Assembly (NCBI GenBank): GCA_028288485.1
Contig: JAQBNO010000157.1
Span: forward strand, 1 to 35,208
DNA from: Segetibacter sp.
GTDB taxonomy: Bacteria > Bacteroidota > Bacteroidia > Chitinophagales > Chitinophagaceae
Length of the DNA stretch: 35,208 bases
Direction of reading: 5' to 3'
The translations under genes were made by a program, and so were the position numbers. Below, in pieces: positions 7,268 through 15,076 of this stretch. Numbering within the stretch: the stretch's first letter is position 1; every line of letters starts with the position of its first letter. A model generated the notes under the pieces. That model was given only the letters and a program-made list of their open reading frames with translations. It was not told the DNA's origin and ran no database searches.

Positions 7268-8086
7268 ATGTCATTTCAAAATAAAACTGCTTTTATTACC
7301 GGAGCGAGCCGTGGAATCGGTAAAGCTATTGCATTACGACTTGCTGCTGAAGGTGCTAACATTGTAGTTGTTGCGAAAAGTATAGAAGAAAACCCTAAGC
7401 TGGGGGGAACCATTTATAGTGCAGCAGTAGAAATAGAAGCAGCCGGCGGTAAAGCATTAGCGGTGCAGTGCGATATAAGAGATGAAAACCAAATTCAACA
7501 AGCGGTAGGTAAAACGGCAGAAACTTTTGGCGGGATTGATATTCTAATAAATAACGCTTCTGCAATATCACTTACTGCAACAGAAAATACAGATCCAAAG
7601 CGTTTTGACCTTATGCACGACATTAATGTACGGGGAACTTTTTTTGTCAGTAAGGCATGCATTCCCTATTTAAAAAAGAGTACGAATGCACATATCCTTA
7701 ACATGTCTCCGCCACTTAATATGAAAAGCAAATGGTTTGGCGGACATGTTGCTTATACGATGAGCAAATACAATATGACGATGATCGCTATCGGACTGGC
7801 AGAGGAATTGAAAAAATATAACATTGCCGCCAACGCATTGTGGCCTAGAACGACTATTGCAACAGCCGCAGTTCAAAACTTGTTAGGTGGAGATACGCTC
7901 ATAAAAATGAGCCGGAAACCTGAGATAATTGCAGACGCAACCTATTATATTCTACAACGATCTTCGAAAGTTTGTACAGGAAATACTTTTATCGATGAAG
8001 AGGTGCTGGCTGCGGAAGGCATAAAAGACCTAAGCAAATATTCAGTTGTGCCGGGAGCGACTTTATACCAGGACTTGTTTATTTAA
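7268..8086 (+). CDS. SDR family oxidoreductase, HSDL2-like
   Basis: This is an NAD(P)-dependent short-chain dehydrogenase of 272 residues. The Rossmann cofactor motif is TGASRGIG (about 10-17), NNAS is near 96, and the catalytic YxxxK is Y-TMSK in HVAYTMSKYN near 165, preceded by the serine of NMSPPL. The segment EENPKLGGTIYSAAVEIEA and the AANALWPRTTIATAA region resemble hydroxysteroid dehydrogenase-like protein 2, whose bacterial relatives are often tied to lipid metabolism. The physiological substrate is not known. It stands alone, with a 237-base gap carrying a family A repeat before neuB. Confidence 0.9.
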   Translation: MSFQNKTAFITGASRGIGKAIALRLAAEGANIVVVAKSIEENPKLGGTIYSAAVEIEAAGGKALAVQCDIRDENQIQQAVGKTAETFGGIDILINNASAISLTATENTDPKRFDLMHDINVRGTFFVSKACIPYLKKSTNAHILNMSPPLNMKSKWFGGHVAYTMSKYNMTMIAIGLAEELKKYNIAANALWPRTTIATAAVQNLLGGDTLIKMSRKPEIIADATYYILQRSSKVCTGNTFIDEEVLAAEGIKDLSKYSVVPGATLYQDLFI

Positions 8087-8182
8087 TTACTTAAAGGATC
8101 TCGCAGCTCACTTTTTCCAGCCTTAAACTTCACAGCTTGTAATAATAATTCTCTTCAAAAACAGTTTAATAGAATTACCGGA

Positions 8183-8278
8183 GATGAACGTACTGCGACC
8201 CTTCTGCTTCGCTCAGGGTAACTGCTACGCTAAGTTCAATTAAGTATTAAAAAGTTGAACTGAGTGTAGCAACAATGG
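8183..8278 (+). repeat. Dispersed repeat family A, full copy with hairpin
   Basis: This aligns with the reverse complement of 14376-14473 over nearly its whole length. Its 3' half is an imperfect palindrome: arms 8224-8239 and 8255-8270 match at 14 of 16 positions across a 15-base AT-rich loop. It sits between the SDR gene and neuB, 46 bases upstream of the neuB start. Confidence 0.7.
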
Positions 8279-8323
8279 TAAATAGCATTACGAACCCTGG
8301 AACATAAAAATTAAACGAAGCAA

Positions 8324-9319
8324 ATGATTATTGCTGAAATAGCACAGGCACACGATGGAAGTGTTGGAATTTTACATTCTTATATTGATGCACTTGCCGG
8401 CACCGGCATCGATGCCGTTAAGTTTCAAACCCATATTGCAGAAGCGGAAAGCAGTGAATTTGAACCCTTCAGGATACCTTTTAGTTACGTTGATAAAACC
8501 CGCTACGATTACTGGAAACGGATGGAATTATCGACGGATCAATGGAGGGAAGTAAAGGAACATTGTCATAGAGCGGCGCTAACATTCATATCATCGCCTT
8601 TTTCCTGCAAAGCAGTAGATGTTTTGGAAGAGGCGGGCGTAGACACGTATAAAGTTGGTTCGGGAGAAGTGACGAACCTTTTATTGTTGCAGAAAATAGC
8701 CCTCACAGGGAAGCCCGTGATTATTTCGAGCGGTATGAGCAGTATGCACGAACTGGAAGCTGCCGTTTCGCTTTTTAAGCAAAAAAATATAGATGTAGCT
8801 GTACTTCAATGTACTACAGCATATCCTACCTCTCCCACACAGTGGGGTCTACACATACTAAAAGAATTGAAACACCGTTTTAATATTCCTACAGGACTTT
8901 CCGATCACAGCGGCGATATAGTAGCGTGCCTGGCTGCGACAGCTTTGGGAGCAGAAATACTTGAATTTCACGTTGTTTTCGATAAAAGAATGTTTGGCCC
9001 CGATGCGATAGCATCTATAGAAATTGATGATGTGGCACGGCTTGTAAAAGGAGTAAAAGATGTAAGGACTTCTTTACAAAACACCTTCAGCAAGAACGAA
9101 TTGGTGGAAAATATCGGCAGCTTGAAAAAAAACTTCGGAAAATCGCTATGTGTTAACAAGGAATTACCGGAAAACTACGTTATTTCTTTTGAAGACCTGG
9201 AAGCAAAGAAGCCGGCGGGGTATGGAATTCCCCCATCAGCCTATTCAACCATCGTTGGAAAGAAGCTGGTTAAAGGATTAAGACAATGGGATTTTTTAAA
9301 TTTTGAAGACCTAACTTGA
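8324..9319 (+). CDS. neuB: N-acetylneuraminate (nonulosonate) synthase
   Basis: This enzyme condenses phosphoenolpyruvate with an N-acyl hexosamine such as ManNAc to make a nine-carbon sialic-type acid in the cytoplasm. The 331-residue protein opens with AEIAQAHDGS, the NeuB barrel start. It has VKFQTH (about 32-37), FISSPFS (about 86-92), YKVGSGE, VIISSGMSS, VLQCTTAYP, GLSDHS and EFHVVFDKRMFGPD, all hallmarks of the TIM barrel. A C-terminal antifreeze-like SAF domain follows (about 270-331, KSLCVNKELP). It is the first gene of a tight neuB-neuC-neuA set. Legionaminate or pseudaminate synthases are close relatives; the NeuC partner favours a ManNAc-derived product. Confidence 0.9.
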   Translation: MIIAEIAQAHDGSVGILHSYIDALAGTGIDAVKFQTHIAEAESSEFEPFRIPFSYVDKTRYDYWKRMELSTDQWREVKEHCHRAALTFISSPFSCKAVDVLEEAGVDTYKVGSGEVTNLLLLQKIALTGKPVIISSGMSSMHELEAAVSLFKQKNIDVAVLQCTTAYPTSPTQWGLHILKELKHRFNIPTGLSDHSGDIVACLAATALGAEILEFHVVFDKRMFGPDAIASIEIDDVARLVKGVKDVRTSLQNTFSKNELVENIGSLKKNFGKSLCVNKELPENYVISFEDLEAKKPAGYGIPPSAYSTIVGKKLVKGLRQWDFLNFEDLT

Positions 9320-9324
9320 AAAAC

Positions 9325-10557
9325 ATGACCAAAAGAAAAGTTTGTGCAGTAATTACAGCTCGTCCAAGTTACAGCCGCATTAAAACTACTTTATTGGCAA
9401 TTAAAGAACATCCTGAGCTAGAGTTACAGGTGGTTCTTGCAGGTCCGGCACTTTTGAACAAATATGGTAACGTTGACAAGATAATGCACGACGATGGCTT
9501 TGAAGTGAGTGATAGAGTGTATACGGTACTCGACGGCGAAAACCTTACTTCTATGGCGAAAACCGTGGGAATAGGACTTGTAGAATTATCAAATGTTTTC
9601 TACAAATTAAAACCACAGATGGTAATTGTAATTGCCGACCGTTTTGAAACAATTTCTGTTTCTATTGCGGCAGCTTACCAGAATATTCCTTTAGTACATA
9701 TACAAGGCGGTGAAATAACAGGAAGCATTGATGAAAAGGTGCGTCACGCAAATACCAAGTTTGCAGATATTCACCTTGTGTGTAATAAAAGAGCAATGCA
9801 AACGGTAATAAAAATGGGCGAGGATCCTGATTATGTTTTTAATACCGGTTGTCCATCAATAGATCTTGCCGATGAGATTTTAGAAAACCCTGCAATAAAC
9901 TTTGATCCATATCGGAAATATGGTGGGTTGGGAAGTAATCCCGATTTTAATGATGGTTACCTGGTAGTTATGCAACACCCGGTAACTACAGAATTTAACG
10001 AAGCAAAATTTCAGACGGAAGAAACATTAGAGGCTGTCAGGGAACTAAAAATACCCACTTTCTGGTTCTCTCCAAATGCCGACGCGGGCTCCGATGCAGT
10101 TTCTCAAAGCATAAAGTATTATCGCAGTAATTACGATATGTCGCATGTGCATTTTTTCGACAACATGATACCTGCAGATTTTTTACGACTTGTTTATAAT
10201 GCGCAATGTCTTATCGGCAATAGTAGTATGGGCATAAGAGAATGTTCTTTCCTGGGAGTTCCGGTGGTAAATATAGGAAGCCGCCAAAGCGGAAGAGAGA
10301 GAGGGGTTAATGTAATAGACGTAGAATATAACAAACAAAAAATACAGGATGCCATCAGGTACTGGCAAAAGGTAGAAAGACCTGGGCGATCTTTTGTATA
10401 CGGAAAAGGAGATGCCGGCAAAAGAATGGCAGATGTTTTAGCAAAAGTTCCTCTCCGATATTCAAAAATCCTACAATTCCAAGATGAAAAACCTATGCAT
10501 AATCCCGGCCAGGGGAGGATCAAAAGGAGTCCCAGGCAAAAACATAAGGCCGCTTAG
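9325..10557 (+). CDS. neuC: UDP-GlcNAc 2-epimerase (hydrolysing), NeuC type
   Basis: This enzyme converts UDP-GlcNAc to ManNAc and UDP, supplying NeuB. The fold is the GT-B-like epimerase. Visible motifs include VITARPSYSRIK at the N-terminus, VIVIADRFE, HIQGGEITGSIDEKVRHA and, near the C-terminus, GNSSMGIRE and RQSGRERGVNV. The start is taken as the ATG at 9325, 5 bases after the neuB stop; a TTG at 9316 overlapping that stop is possible. The 410-residue length is slightly longer than usual because the last 25 codons (GQGRIKRSPRQKHKAA tail) run over the start of neuA in another frame. The tail is basic and of low complexity and may be non-essential. Confidence 0.9.
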   Translation: MTKRKVCAVITARPSYSRIKTTLLAIKEHPELELQVVLAGPALLNKYGNVDKIMHDDGFEVSDRVYTVLDGENLTSMAKTVGIGLVELSNVFYKLKPQMVIVIADRFETISVSIAAAYQNIPLVHIQGGEITGSIDEKVRHANTKFADIHLVCNKRAMQTVIKMGEDPDYVFNTGCPSIDLADEILENPAINFDPYRKYGGLGSNPDFNDGYLVVMQHPVTTEFNEAKFQTEETLEAVRELKIPTFWFSPNADAGSDAVSQSIKYYRSNYDMSHVHFFDNMIPADFLRLVYNAQCLIGNSSMGIRECSFLGVPVVNIGSRQSGRERGVNVIDVEYNKQKIQDAIRYWQKVERPGRSFVYGKGDAGKRMADVLAKVPLRYSKILQFQDEKPMHNPGQGRIKRSPRQKHKAA

Positions 10558-11185
10558 TGGAAAACTGTTAATTCAATATACATTCGACGCCGCTCTTGAA
10601 GCCCGTTATGTACATAAAACTATTCTTAGTACCGACTCTACTGTAATAGCCGATTCTGCTTGCGCCGGGGTTAACGTTCCTTTTATCAGGCCGTCACGTC
10701 TTGCAGGCGATAGAACGCCAACGGTCGCAGTTATCAAACATGCCCTTGATTATTTCGACAGCAAGGGAGAGTTTTTCGACAATATTTGCCTTTTACAACC
10801 TACCTGTCCTTTCAGAAGCCACGGCTTCGTAGACAAGTGTATCGAAAGTTTTATTGCTTCCGGTGCCGATTGCCTTGTTTCTGTTAAAAAGGTACCTCAC
10901 GAATATAATCCTCACTGGGTTTTTCAGCCAGATGAGGAAGGGTTTTTAAAGATCGCTACGGGCGAAAAAAATATCATTCCCTCACGCCAGTTATTGCCAC
11001 CTGCTTTTGCGAGGGATGGAAGTGTGTACGTTTTTAAAGCTGATAATATACGTCACCAAAATTCTCTTTACGGAGAAACGATTTCTTATCTTGAATCCGA
11101 TAACTTGTGGCACGTTAATATCGACACTAGCGATGATTGGAAACGGGCCGAACTAATAGCCAGTATGCTTTGCGTAGTGCAGTAA
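10484..11185 (+). CDS. neuA: Acylneuraminate cytidylyltransferase (CMP-sialic acid synthetase)
   Basis: This enzyme activates the nonulosonic acid with CTP to give the CMP sugar used by glycosyltransferases. The 233-residue protein begins KNLCIIPARGGSKGVPGKN, the nucleotide-binding signature. It continues with ILSTDS, the R-P and LLQPTCPFR motifs, and FARDGSVYVF. The N-terminal signature begins right at the ATG at 10484, so this start cannot be moved downstream and the 74-base overlap with neuC is real unless the sequence has an error. It completes a neuB-C-A pathway. No sialyltransferase is visible in the window. Confidence 0.92.
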   Translation: MKNLCIIPARGGSKGVPGKNIRPLSGKLLIQYTFDAALEARYVHKTILSTDSTVIADSACAGVNVPFIRPSRLAGDRTPTVAVIKHALDYFDSKGEFFDNICLLQPTCPFRSHGFVDKCIESFIASGADCLVSVKKVPHEYNPHWVFQPDEEGFLKIATGEKNIIPSRQLLPPAFARDGSVYVFKADNIRHQNSLYGETISYLESDNLWHVNIDTSDDWKRAELIASMLCVVQ

Positions 11186-11203
11186 CTTTTAAAATGATAA
11201 CTC

Positions 11204-11458
11204 GTGGTTCAGTTACCGGAAAATATAAAAAACAGCAAGATCTTTACTATTAATCAACTTCAGTTACTCGCCGATGTTGACCAAATGCCGACTGTAGAGG
11301 CATCTTTTGAAGATGAGACTGTAAAAAACATCTTCCAGTATTATTCCCTTATGCCCGAAGAAATGGATACGGAAATTCATCGGTATGCAGGTAAATTATT
11401 AAACGAAGGAAAAATTAATGAAGCATGGCAGGTGCTACTGACAACAAATGTTTGGTAG
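11204..11458 (+). CDS. Small protein of unknown function in the neu cluster
   Basis: This is an 84-residue soluble, acidic protein with no signal peptide and no family I recognise. An in-frame stop at 11198 leaves GTG at 11204 as the first usable start. The next ATG would cut the protein to 57 residues. The composition is protein-like, and the C-terminal helix (EIHRYAGKLLNEGKINEAWQVLL) looks like a TPR-type helical pair. It lies 18 bases after neuA and 21 bases before the hydroxylase gene, which fits a five-gene operon. The role is unknown. Confidence 0.65.
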   Translation: MVQLPENIKNSKIFTINQLQLLADVDQMPTVEASFEDETVKNIFQYYSLMPEEMDTEIHRYAGKLLNEGKINEAWQVLLTTNVW

Positions 11459-11479
11459 CTTTTTAATTATTTTTGATAT

Positions 11480-12313
11480 ATGAATATAGCTGAAACGTGG
11501 TATGGCTTGTTGTTCGTTTTAACTGTCAGGTATTTTTTAATAGCCGGGATAGCTTATGCCATTTGGTACAAGCTCATCCGTAAGAAGGTCTCCTACAAAA
11601 AGATCCAGTTTCGTTTTCCATCGAATAAAGATTTCCGGCGCGAAATAGTTTATTCCGTAATTTCCATCTTAATTTTTACGTTAGTTCCGGCTCTTATGCT
11701 GCAAACCTCTTTGCGGCAATATACACAGTATTATAATGATCTCGACCAGCACAGCATGTTGTGGTTTTGGCTGGCGTTTCCATTAATGTTCCTTATTCAC
11801 GACACTTATTTTTATTGGATGCACCGGCTGATGCATCATTCCAGATTGTTTAAATTATTTCATGTAGTTCATCATAAATCAACAAATCCGTCTCCCTGGG
11901 CTGCCTTTTCCTTTCAACCCTCCGAAGCGGTTTTGGAAGCCGGTATTTTCGTGGTACTTGTTATCATCATGCCGTTGCATATGGTTCACCTGTTTATCTT
12001 TTTCCTCGTTATGATGCTGTATAATGTTTACGGCCACCTGGGGTGGGAGCTATATCCTTCAGGCTTTTCTACACATTTTATTGGTAAATGGATAAATACA
12101 TCCATCAACCACAACCAGCATCACCAGTTTTTCAAAGGAAATTATGGTTTGTACTTCCTGTTCTGGGACCGTTTAATGGGAACTTTAAGGAGTGATTACG
12201 ACCTGTATTTTGAAAAGGTAAAAATGAGGGGAAAATCCCGGGTAGGAAATGTGGTAACTGGTAACTTTCACGAAATTAGTAGTAAGAAGTACTCAGTAAG
12301 GAGCGTGAAGTAA
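11480..12313 (+). CDS. Sterol desaturase / fatty acid hydroxylase family protein
   Basis: This is an integral-membrane di-iron oxygenase of 277 residues. The histidine clusters that bind iron are all present: HDTYFYWMHRLMHH at 107-120, HVVHH at 128-132 and NHNQHH at 210-215. Membrane helices lie at about 10-30, 52-72, 93-110 and 148-180. Relatives hydroxylate or desaturate lipids such as fatty acids, sterols, carotenoids or alkylglycerols; the substrate here is unknown. Its place at the end of the neuB-C-A set, 21 bases after the small gene, suggests co-expression with surface sugar synthesis. The last codons run into a GGTAAC/GTGAAG repeat tract, so the C-terminus may have been extended by repeat sequence. 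Confidence 0.88.
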   Translation: MNIAETWYGLLFVLTVRYFLIAGIAYAIWYKLIRKKVSYKKIQFRFPSNKDFRREIVYSVISILIFTLVPALMLQTSLRQYTQYYNDLDQHSMLWFWLAFPLMFLIHDTYFYWMHRLMHHSRLFKLFHVVHHKSTNPSPWAAFSFQPSEAVLEAGIFVVLVIIMPLHMVHLFIFFLVMMLYNVYGHLGWELYPSGFSTHFIGKWINTSINHNQHHQFFKGNYGLYFLFWDRLMGTLRSDYDLYFEKVKMRGKSRVGNVVTGNFHEISSKKYSVRSVK

Positions 12314-12729
12314 AAAGTGTGAAGGAGGAAGCCTGAAGTAACAACTACACTTTTTGCAACGTCCTGATAGGCTAATTTTTTTTCTCTTTTGGGGCCCTGC
12401 AGTTCCATCTCTATTCGACCGTTGTTGCGTCGCACTCTTTTGCTGTAGCACCATTACTCAGCTGTTTCTGAATTTTTTTATAATTCTTTACGGTGTGTTG
12501 GTAAGCCTTCTAATCTCACTTTTACCGTTAGTGTAGAACGGTTGGTTCGGCCGAAGGCAGTTCATTCGTAGTTCTTAGCCAATTTTTGGTCCTGCCGTTT
12601 CTCTTACTACCACTCATCCCTGCCACCATTTTTTCTTCCACTGTTTATCCTTGTTTTCCAATCTTTATAAGCTGTTGAAACCACTTGTCCATATTTGCCA
12701 TTTACAAGTTGCGTTTCATCATTATTCAA
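12314..12729. other. Gene-free region with a family C repeat
   Basis: About 415 bases lie between the hydroxylase-family gene and the promoter of the PepSY-like gene. It starts with GTGAAG-rich low-complexity sequence, then carries a family C repeat at 12424-12443. A frame at 12354-12536 is rich in F, L, I and C and looks like noise. I see no RNA or gene. Confidence 0.5.
12424..12443 (+). repeat. Dispersed repeat family C, copy 1
   Basis: GTTGCGTCGCACTCTTTTGC differs by a few bases from the family consensus GTTGCGTCGCACACTTGTAC. Other copies are at 16559-16578 (inverted), 22995-23014, 23143-23162 (inverted) and 34203-34222. Confidence 0.6.
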
Positions 12730-12760
12730 TTGGTTGGCTGTATAACCCTTTATAGTTTTG
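12730..12760 (+). promoter_or_regulatory. Bacteroidota-type promoter of the PepSY-like gene
   Basis: TTG at 12730-12732 is followed after 20 bases by TAGTTTTG at 12753-12760, an exact match to the Bacteroidota TAnnTTTG -7 element at the accepted spacing. The 12811 start would follow a leader of about 45 bases. This supports that start over an in-frame ATG at 12685, which would lie upstream of the promoter. Confidence 0.6.
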
Positions 12761-12810
12761 ACTTGTCAATCAAAAAAAATACTGACAAAAAATATAAAAA
12801 TATACTCATT

Positions 12811-13251
12811 ATGAAAAAATTATTTATCGCCGCTTTATTAGCGCTATCGGTAGTTACAGGCGCATTTGCAGCAGACACAAAAAAAGTAAGTAAAATAGTC
12901 CTTAACAATTTTAGTTCTGAATTTAAGGATGCCGGCAACATTGCATGGGCAGCAGTCGGCGAGTATGCCAAGGCAACATTTACACTAAACAACCAAAGAA
13001 TGGAAGCGTTCTATAACTGGAATGGCGAAATGATCGGTACCAGCAAAGCGATCACGCTTGAACAGTTACCTACAAATGCAAAAAGAAACTTTGCCCGGAA
13101 GTTTGACGGATATGCGGTAAAAGAAGCCATTCGTTTCGAGGGAACTGAAGAGGCAGCTTATTACATTTCTGCAGAAAATGAAAAAGAAGCACTAATCATT
13201 AAAATAGCAGACAGCAGCGATGTTTCAATATTCTCAAGAACAAAAAAATAA
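12811..13251 (+). CDS. Secreted PepSY-like protein
   Basis: The 146-residue protein has a signal peptide (KKLFIAALLALSVVTGAFA, cut near residue 20). It has repeated short strand-helix units: VLNNFSSEFKDAGNIAW, then KATFTLNNQRMEAFYNWNGEMIG, and a second NAKRNFARKFDGY unit. This is the pattern of the periplasmic PepSY-like (BLIP-like) domain common in Chitinophagaceae. No enzyme activity is expected; members are thought to bind or inhibit periplasmic partners. An ATG at 12685 in the same frame would add 42 residues unlike a signal peptide, so I use 12811. A terminator follows. Confidence 0.78.
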   Translation: MKKLFIAALLALSVVTGAFAADTKKVSKIVLNNFSSEFKDAGNIAWAAVGEYAKATFTLNNQRMEAFYNWNGEMIGTSKAITLEQLPTNAKRNFARKFDGYAVKEAIRFEGTEEAAYYISAENEKEALIIKIADSSDVSIFSRTKK

Positions 13252-13278
13252 GATAGGCAAGCAATAATTCAAAGGTTG

Positions 13279-13306
13279 GTCCCGGCGCGTTGCCGGGACT
13301 TTTTTA
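13279..13306 (+). terminator. Rho-independent terminator
   Basis: GTCCCGGC pairs perfectly with GCCGGGAC around a 5-base loop and runs into TTTTTT. It lies 27 bases after the PepSY-like gene. Confidence 0.88.
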
Positions 13307-13369
13307 TTTTACGTATTAACCTGCCTTTATGTTTCAATTCTATACTTTTGCACGCCAAATTAAAATAAT

Positions 13370-14344
13370 ATGAACAAAGGCCCAGTTTCTCAATTTATAC
13401 AGCATCACTACCGTCACTTTAATGCTGCTGCATTGGTTGATGCCGCAAAAGGCTATGAAACGCATTTGCTGGAAGGCGGTAAGATGATGGTTACGCTCGC
13501 CGGAGCAATGAGTACCGCTGAATTAGGTATTTCGCTTGCACAAATGATCCGTGAAGATAAAATCCAGATAATAAGCTGTACGGGAGCTAACCTTGAAGAA
13601 GATGTTATGAACCTCGTAGCTCATACACATTATAAAAGAGTTCCGAATTATCGTGAATTAACACCGAAAGAAGAATGGGATCTATTGGAGAATGGATACA
13701 ATCGTGTTACCGACACCTGTATTCCTGAAGAAGAAGCGTTTCGGCGAATTCAAAAGCATATTCATAAAATATGGAAAGATGCGGAAGATAAAGGTGAGCG
13801 CTATTTCCCGCATGAATATATGTACAAGCTGTTGTTGAGCGGAGTGATGAAGGAGAATTATGAAATTCCTGAAGAGCATAGCTGGATGATTGCTGCGGCA
13901 GAAAAGAACCTTCCCATTGTTGTTCCGGGATGGGAAGACAGTACGATGGGTAACATCTTTGCGAGTTACGTGGTTAAAGGCGAACTGAAAGCAAGCACCA
14001 TGAAAAGTGGCATTGAATACATGGTGTGGCTAAGCGACTGGTATCGCCACAACAGCGCCGGCAAAGGCATCGGCTTTTTCCAGATTGGTGGCGGCATTGC
14101 CGGTGATTTTCCGATCTGCGTTGTACCAATGTTGTACCAGGACCTGGAGATGCACGAAGTTCCGTTCTGGAGTTATTTTTGCCAGATTAGCGACAGCACA
14201 ACCAGCTACGGCAGTTATAGCGGAGCCGTTCCAAACGAAAAAATTACCTGGGGTAAATTAGACATTGACACACCTAAGTTTATTGTTGAGAGTGATGCTA
14301 CAATTGTGGCACCATTAATATTCGCCTACATTCTTGGATTGTAG
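13370..14344 (+). CDS. Deoxyhypusine synthase family protein
   Basis: The 324-residue protein is a homologue of eukaryotic and archaeal deoxyhypusine synthase. The NAD-binding parts are visible: LAGAMSTAELG (about 43-53), ISCTGANLEEDV (about 63-74) and FFQIGGGIAGD. The active-site lysine is kept at 296 in ITWGKL, matching the WGK of the characterised enzyme, followed by ESDATIVAPL. Bacteria have no eIF5A, so the substrate cannot be the usual hypusine protein. Bacterial relatives have been linked to polyamine synthesis such as homospermidine formation, which I consider the likeliest role. A TACTTTTG -7-like element lies at 13343-13350, but no good TTG is upstream of it. It stands alone between two terminators. 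Confidence 0.9.
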   Translation: MNKGPVSQFIQHHYRHFNAAALVDAAKGYETHLLEGGKMMVTLAGAMSTAELGISLAQMIREDKIQIISCTGANLEEDVMNLVAHTHYKRVPNYRELTPKEEWDLLENGYNRVTDTCIPEEEAFRRIQKHIHKIWKDAEDKGERYFPHEYMYKLLLSGVMKENYEIPEEHSWMIAAAEKNLPIVVPGWEDSTMGNIFASYVVKGELKASTMKSGIEYMVWLSDWYRHNSAGKGIGFFQIGGGIAGDFPICVVPMLYQDLEMHEVPFWSYFCQISDSTTSYGSYSGAVPNEKITWGKLDIDTPKFIVESDATIVAPLIFAYILGL

Positions 14345-14375
14345 TTTTGGTTACAAACGAAAGACCTCCGGCTGA

Positions 14376-14473
14376 ACATTGTTGCTACGCTCAGTTCAAC
14401 TTTTTAATATTTAATTGAGCGCAGCGCAGCAGTTTAACCCGATCGAAGCCGAAGGTTGCAGTACGTTCATCGT
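14376..14473 (-). repeat. Dispersed repeat family A, inverted copy
   Basis: The reverse complement aligns along nearly its whole length with 8183-8278, and its end with 32-70. It too contains an inverted repeat around TTTTTAATATTTA. It lies downstream of the deoxyhypusine-synthase-family gene and upstream of that gene's terminator. Confidence 0.7.
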
Positions 14474-14482
14474 GCGTACTGC
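14458..14482. repeat. Perfect 8-base inverted repeat
   Basis: GCAGTACG (14458-14465) and CGTACTGC (14475-14482) flank a 9-base spacer at the outer end of the family A copy. The other full copy has GAACGTACTGCGACC at the matching end, so this may be the end structure of the element. Confidence 0.5.
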
Positions 14483-14500
14483 TATCATACCTTTATAAAA

Positions 14501-14529
14501 GCCCTCTTTAACCGGAGGGTTTTTGTTTT
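14501..14529 (+). terminator. Rho-independent terminator
   Basis: CCCTC pairs with GAGGG around an 8-base loop and is followed by TTTTTG. It serves the deoxyhypusine-synthase-family gene about 160 bases upstream. Confidence 0.65.
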
Positions 14530-14547
14530 ACCATATTTCTTTAAAAT

Positions 14548-15045
14548 CTATGGTTGCACTGCATGCTGCTCGAATGAAAAAGGGTAAGTAAAATCTCTTC
14601 CTGTTGGTGTTAATTTATAAGAACCCTCTTCTATGGCGTAAACTTCTACCTCTTCTTTGTCAGCGGAAATAATAGAGTAATACTTGATCTGCTGCGCTTC
14701 ATAGATTTTAAATCTGCTATGCCGGTCTTTTAAGGTTGTTGAAGGAGACAAGATTTCAGCCACAAATGCAGGTGGAAAATCAAGGAATGTTCTATTTACC
14801 TGTTCACATATAAAGTTCAGGTTGAGGATTGTATCGTCGGTGAGTTTATAGTCAATGGTTGGTAGGTGTCACATTTTTCACAACTTTTCATGGCAGCATA
14901 CAGTTCCCCTCCTAGCGCATTAGCAGTTTTTTGGTGTTTACGAAACCGGCATAGGGCGCATTGCATAAGGAATGCCATCGATCAATTACCATTTACCTTT
15001 TCCAGTTAAGCCAGTCGTCGTAAGTGTAATGACGTAATATTTTAA
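14548..15045 (-). pseudogene. Decayed Uma2-family gene
   Basis: The 3' part is open from 14763 to 14548 and reads AEILSPSTTLKDRHSRFKIY and onward to a normal C-terminus. Upstream, reading frames broken by several stops and shifts still show HYTYDDWLNW, IDGIPYAM, PMPV and DYKLTDDTIL, which match the intact neighbour at 15077-15634 nearly word for word. This is therefore a decayed tandem duplicate of that gene. The catalytic region around QPD is degenerate (LNLNFICE). Confidence 0.82.
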
Positions 15046-15076
15046 CTGGCTGCAACATTACGCGGAAGTTTTTCTT

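Noticed and set aside
12354-12536. 60-codon frame rich in Phe, Leu and Cys
   Set aside because: It is caused by a T-rich non-coding stretch and covers a family C repeat.
12685-12810. Longer N-terminus for the PepSY-like protein
   Set aside because: A good promoter lies at 12730-12760, inside this extension, and the 12811 start gives a clean signal peptide.
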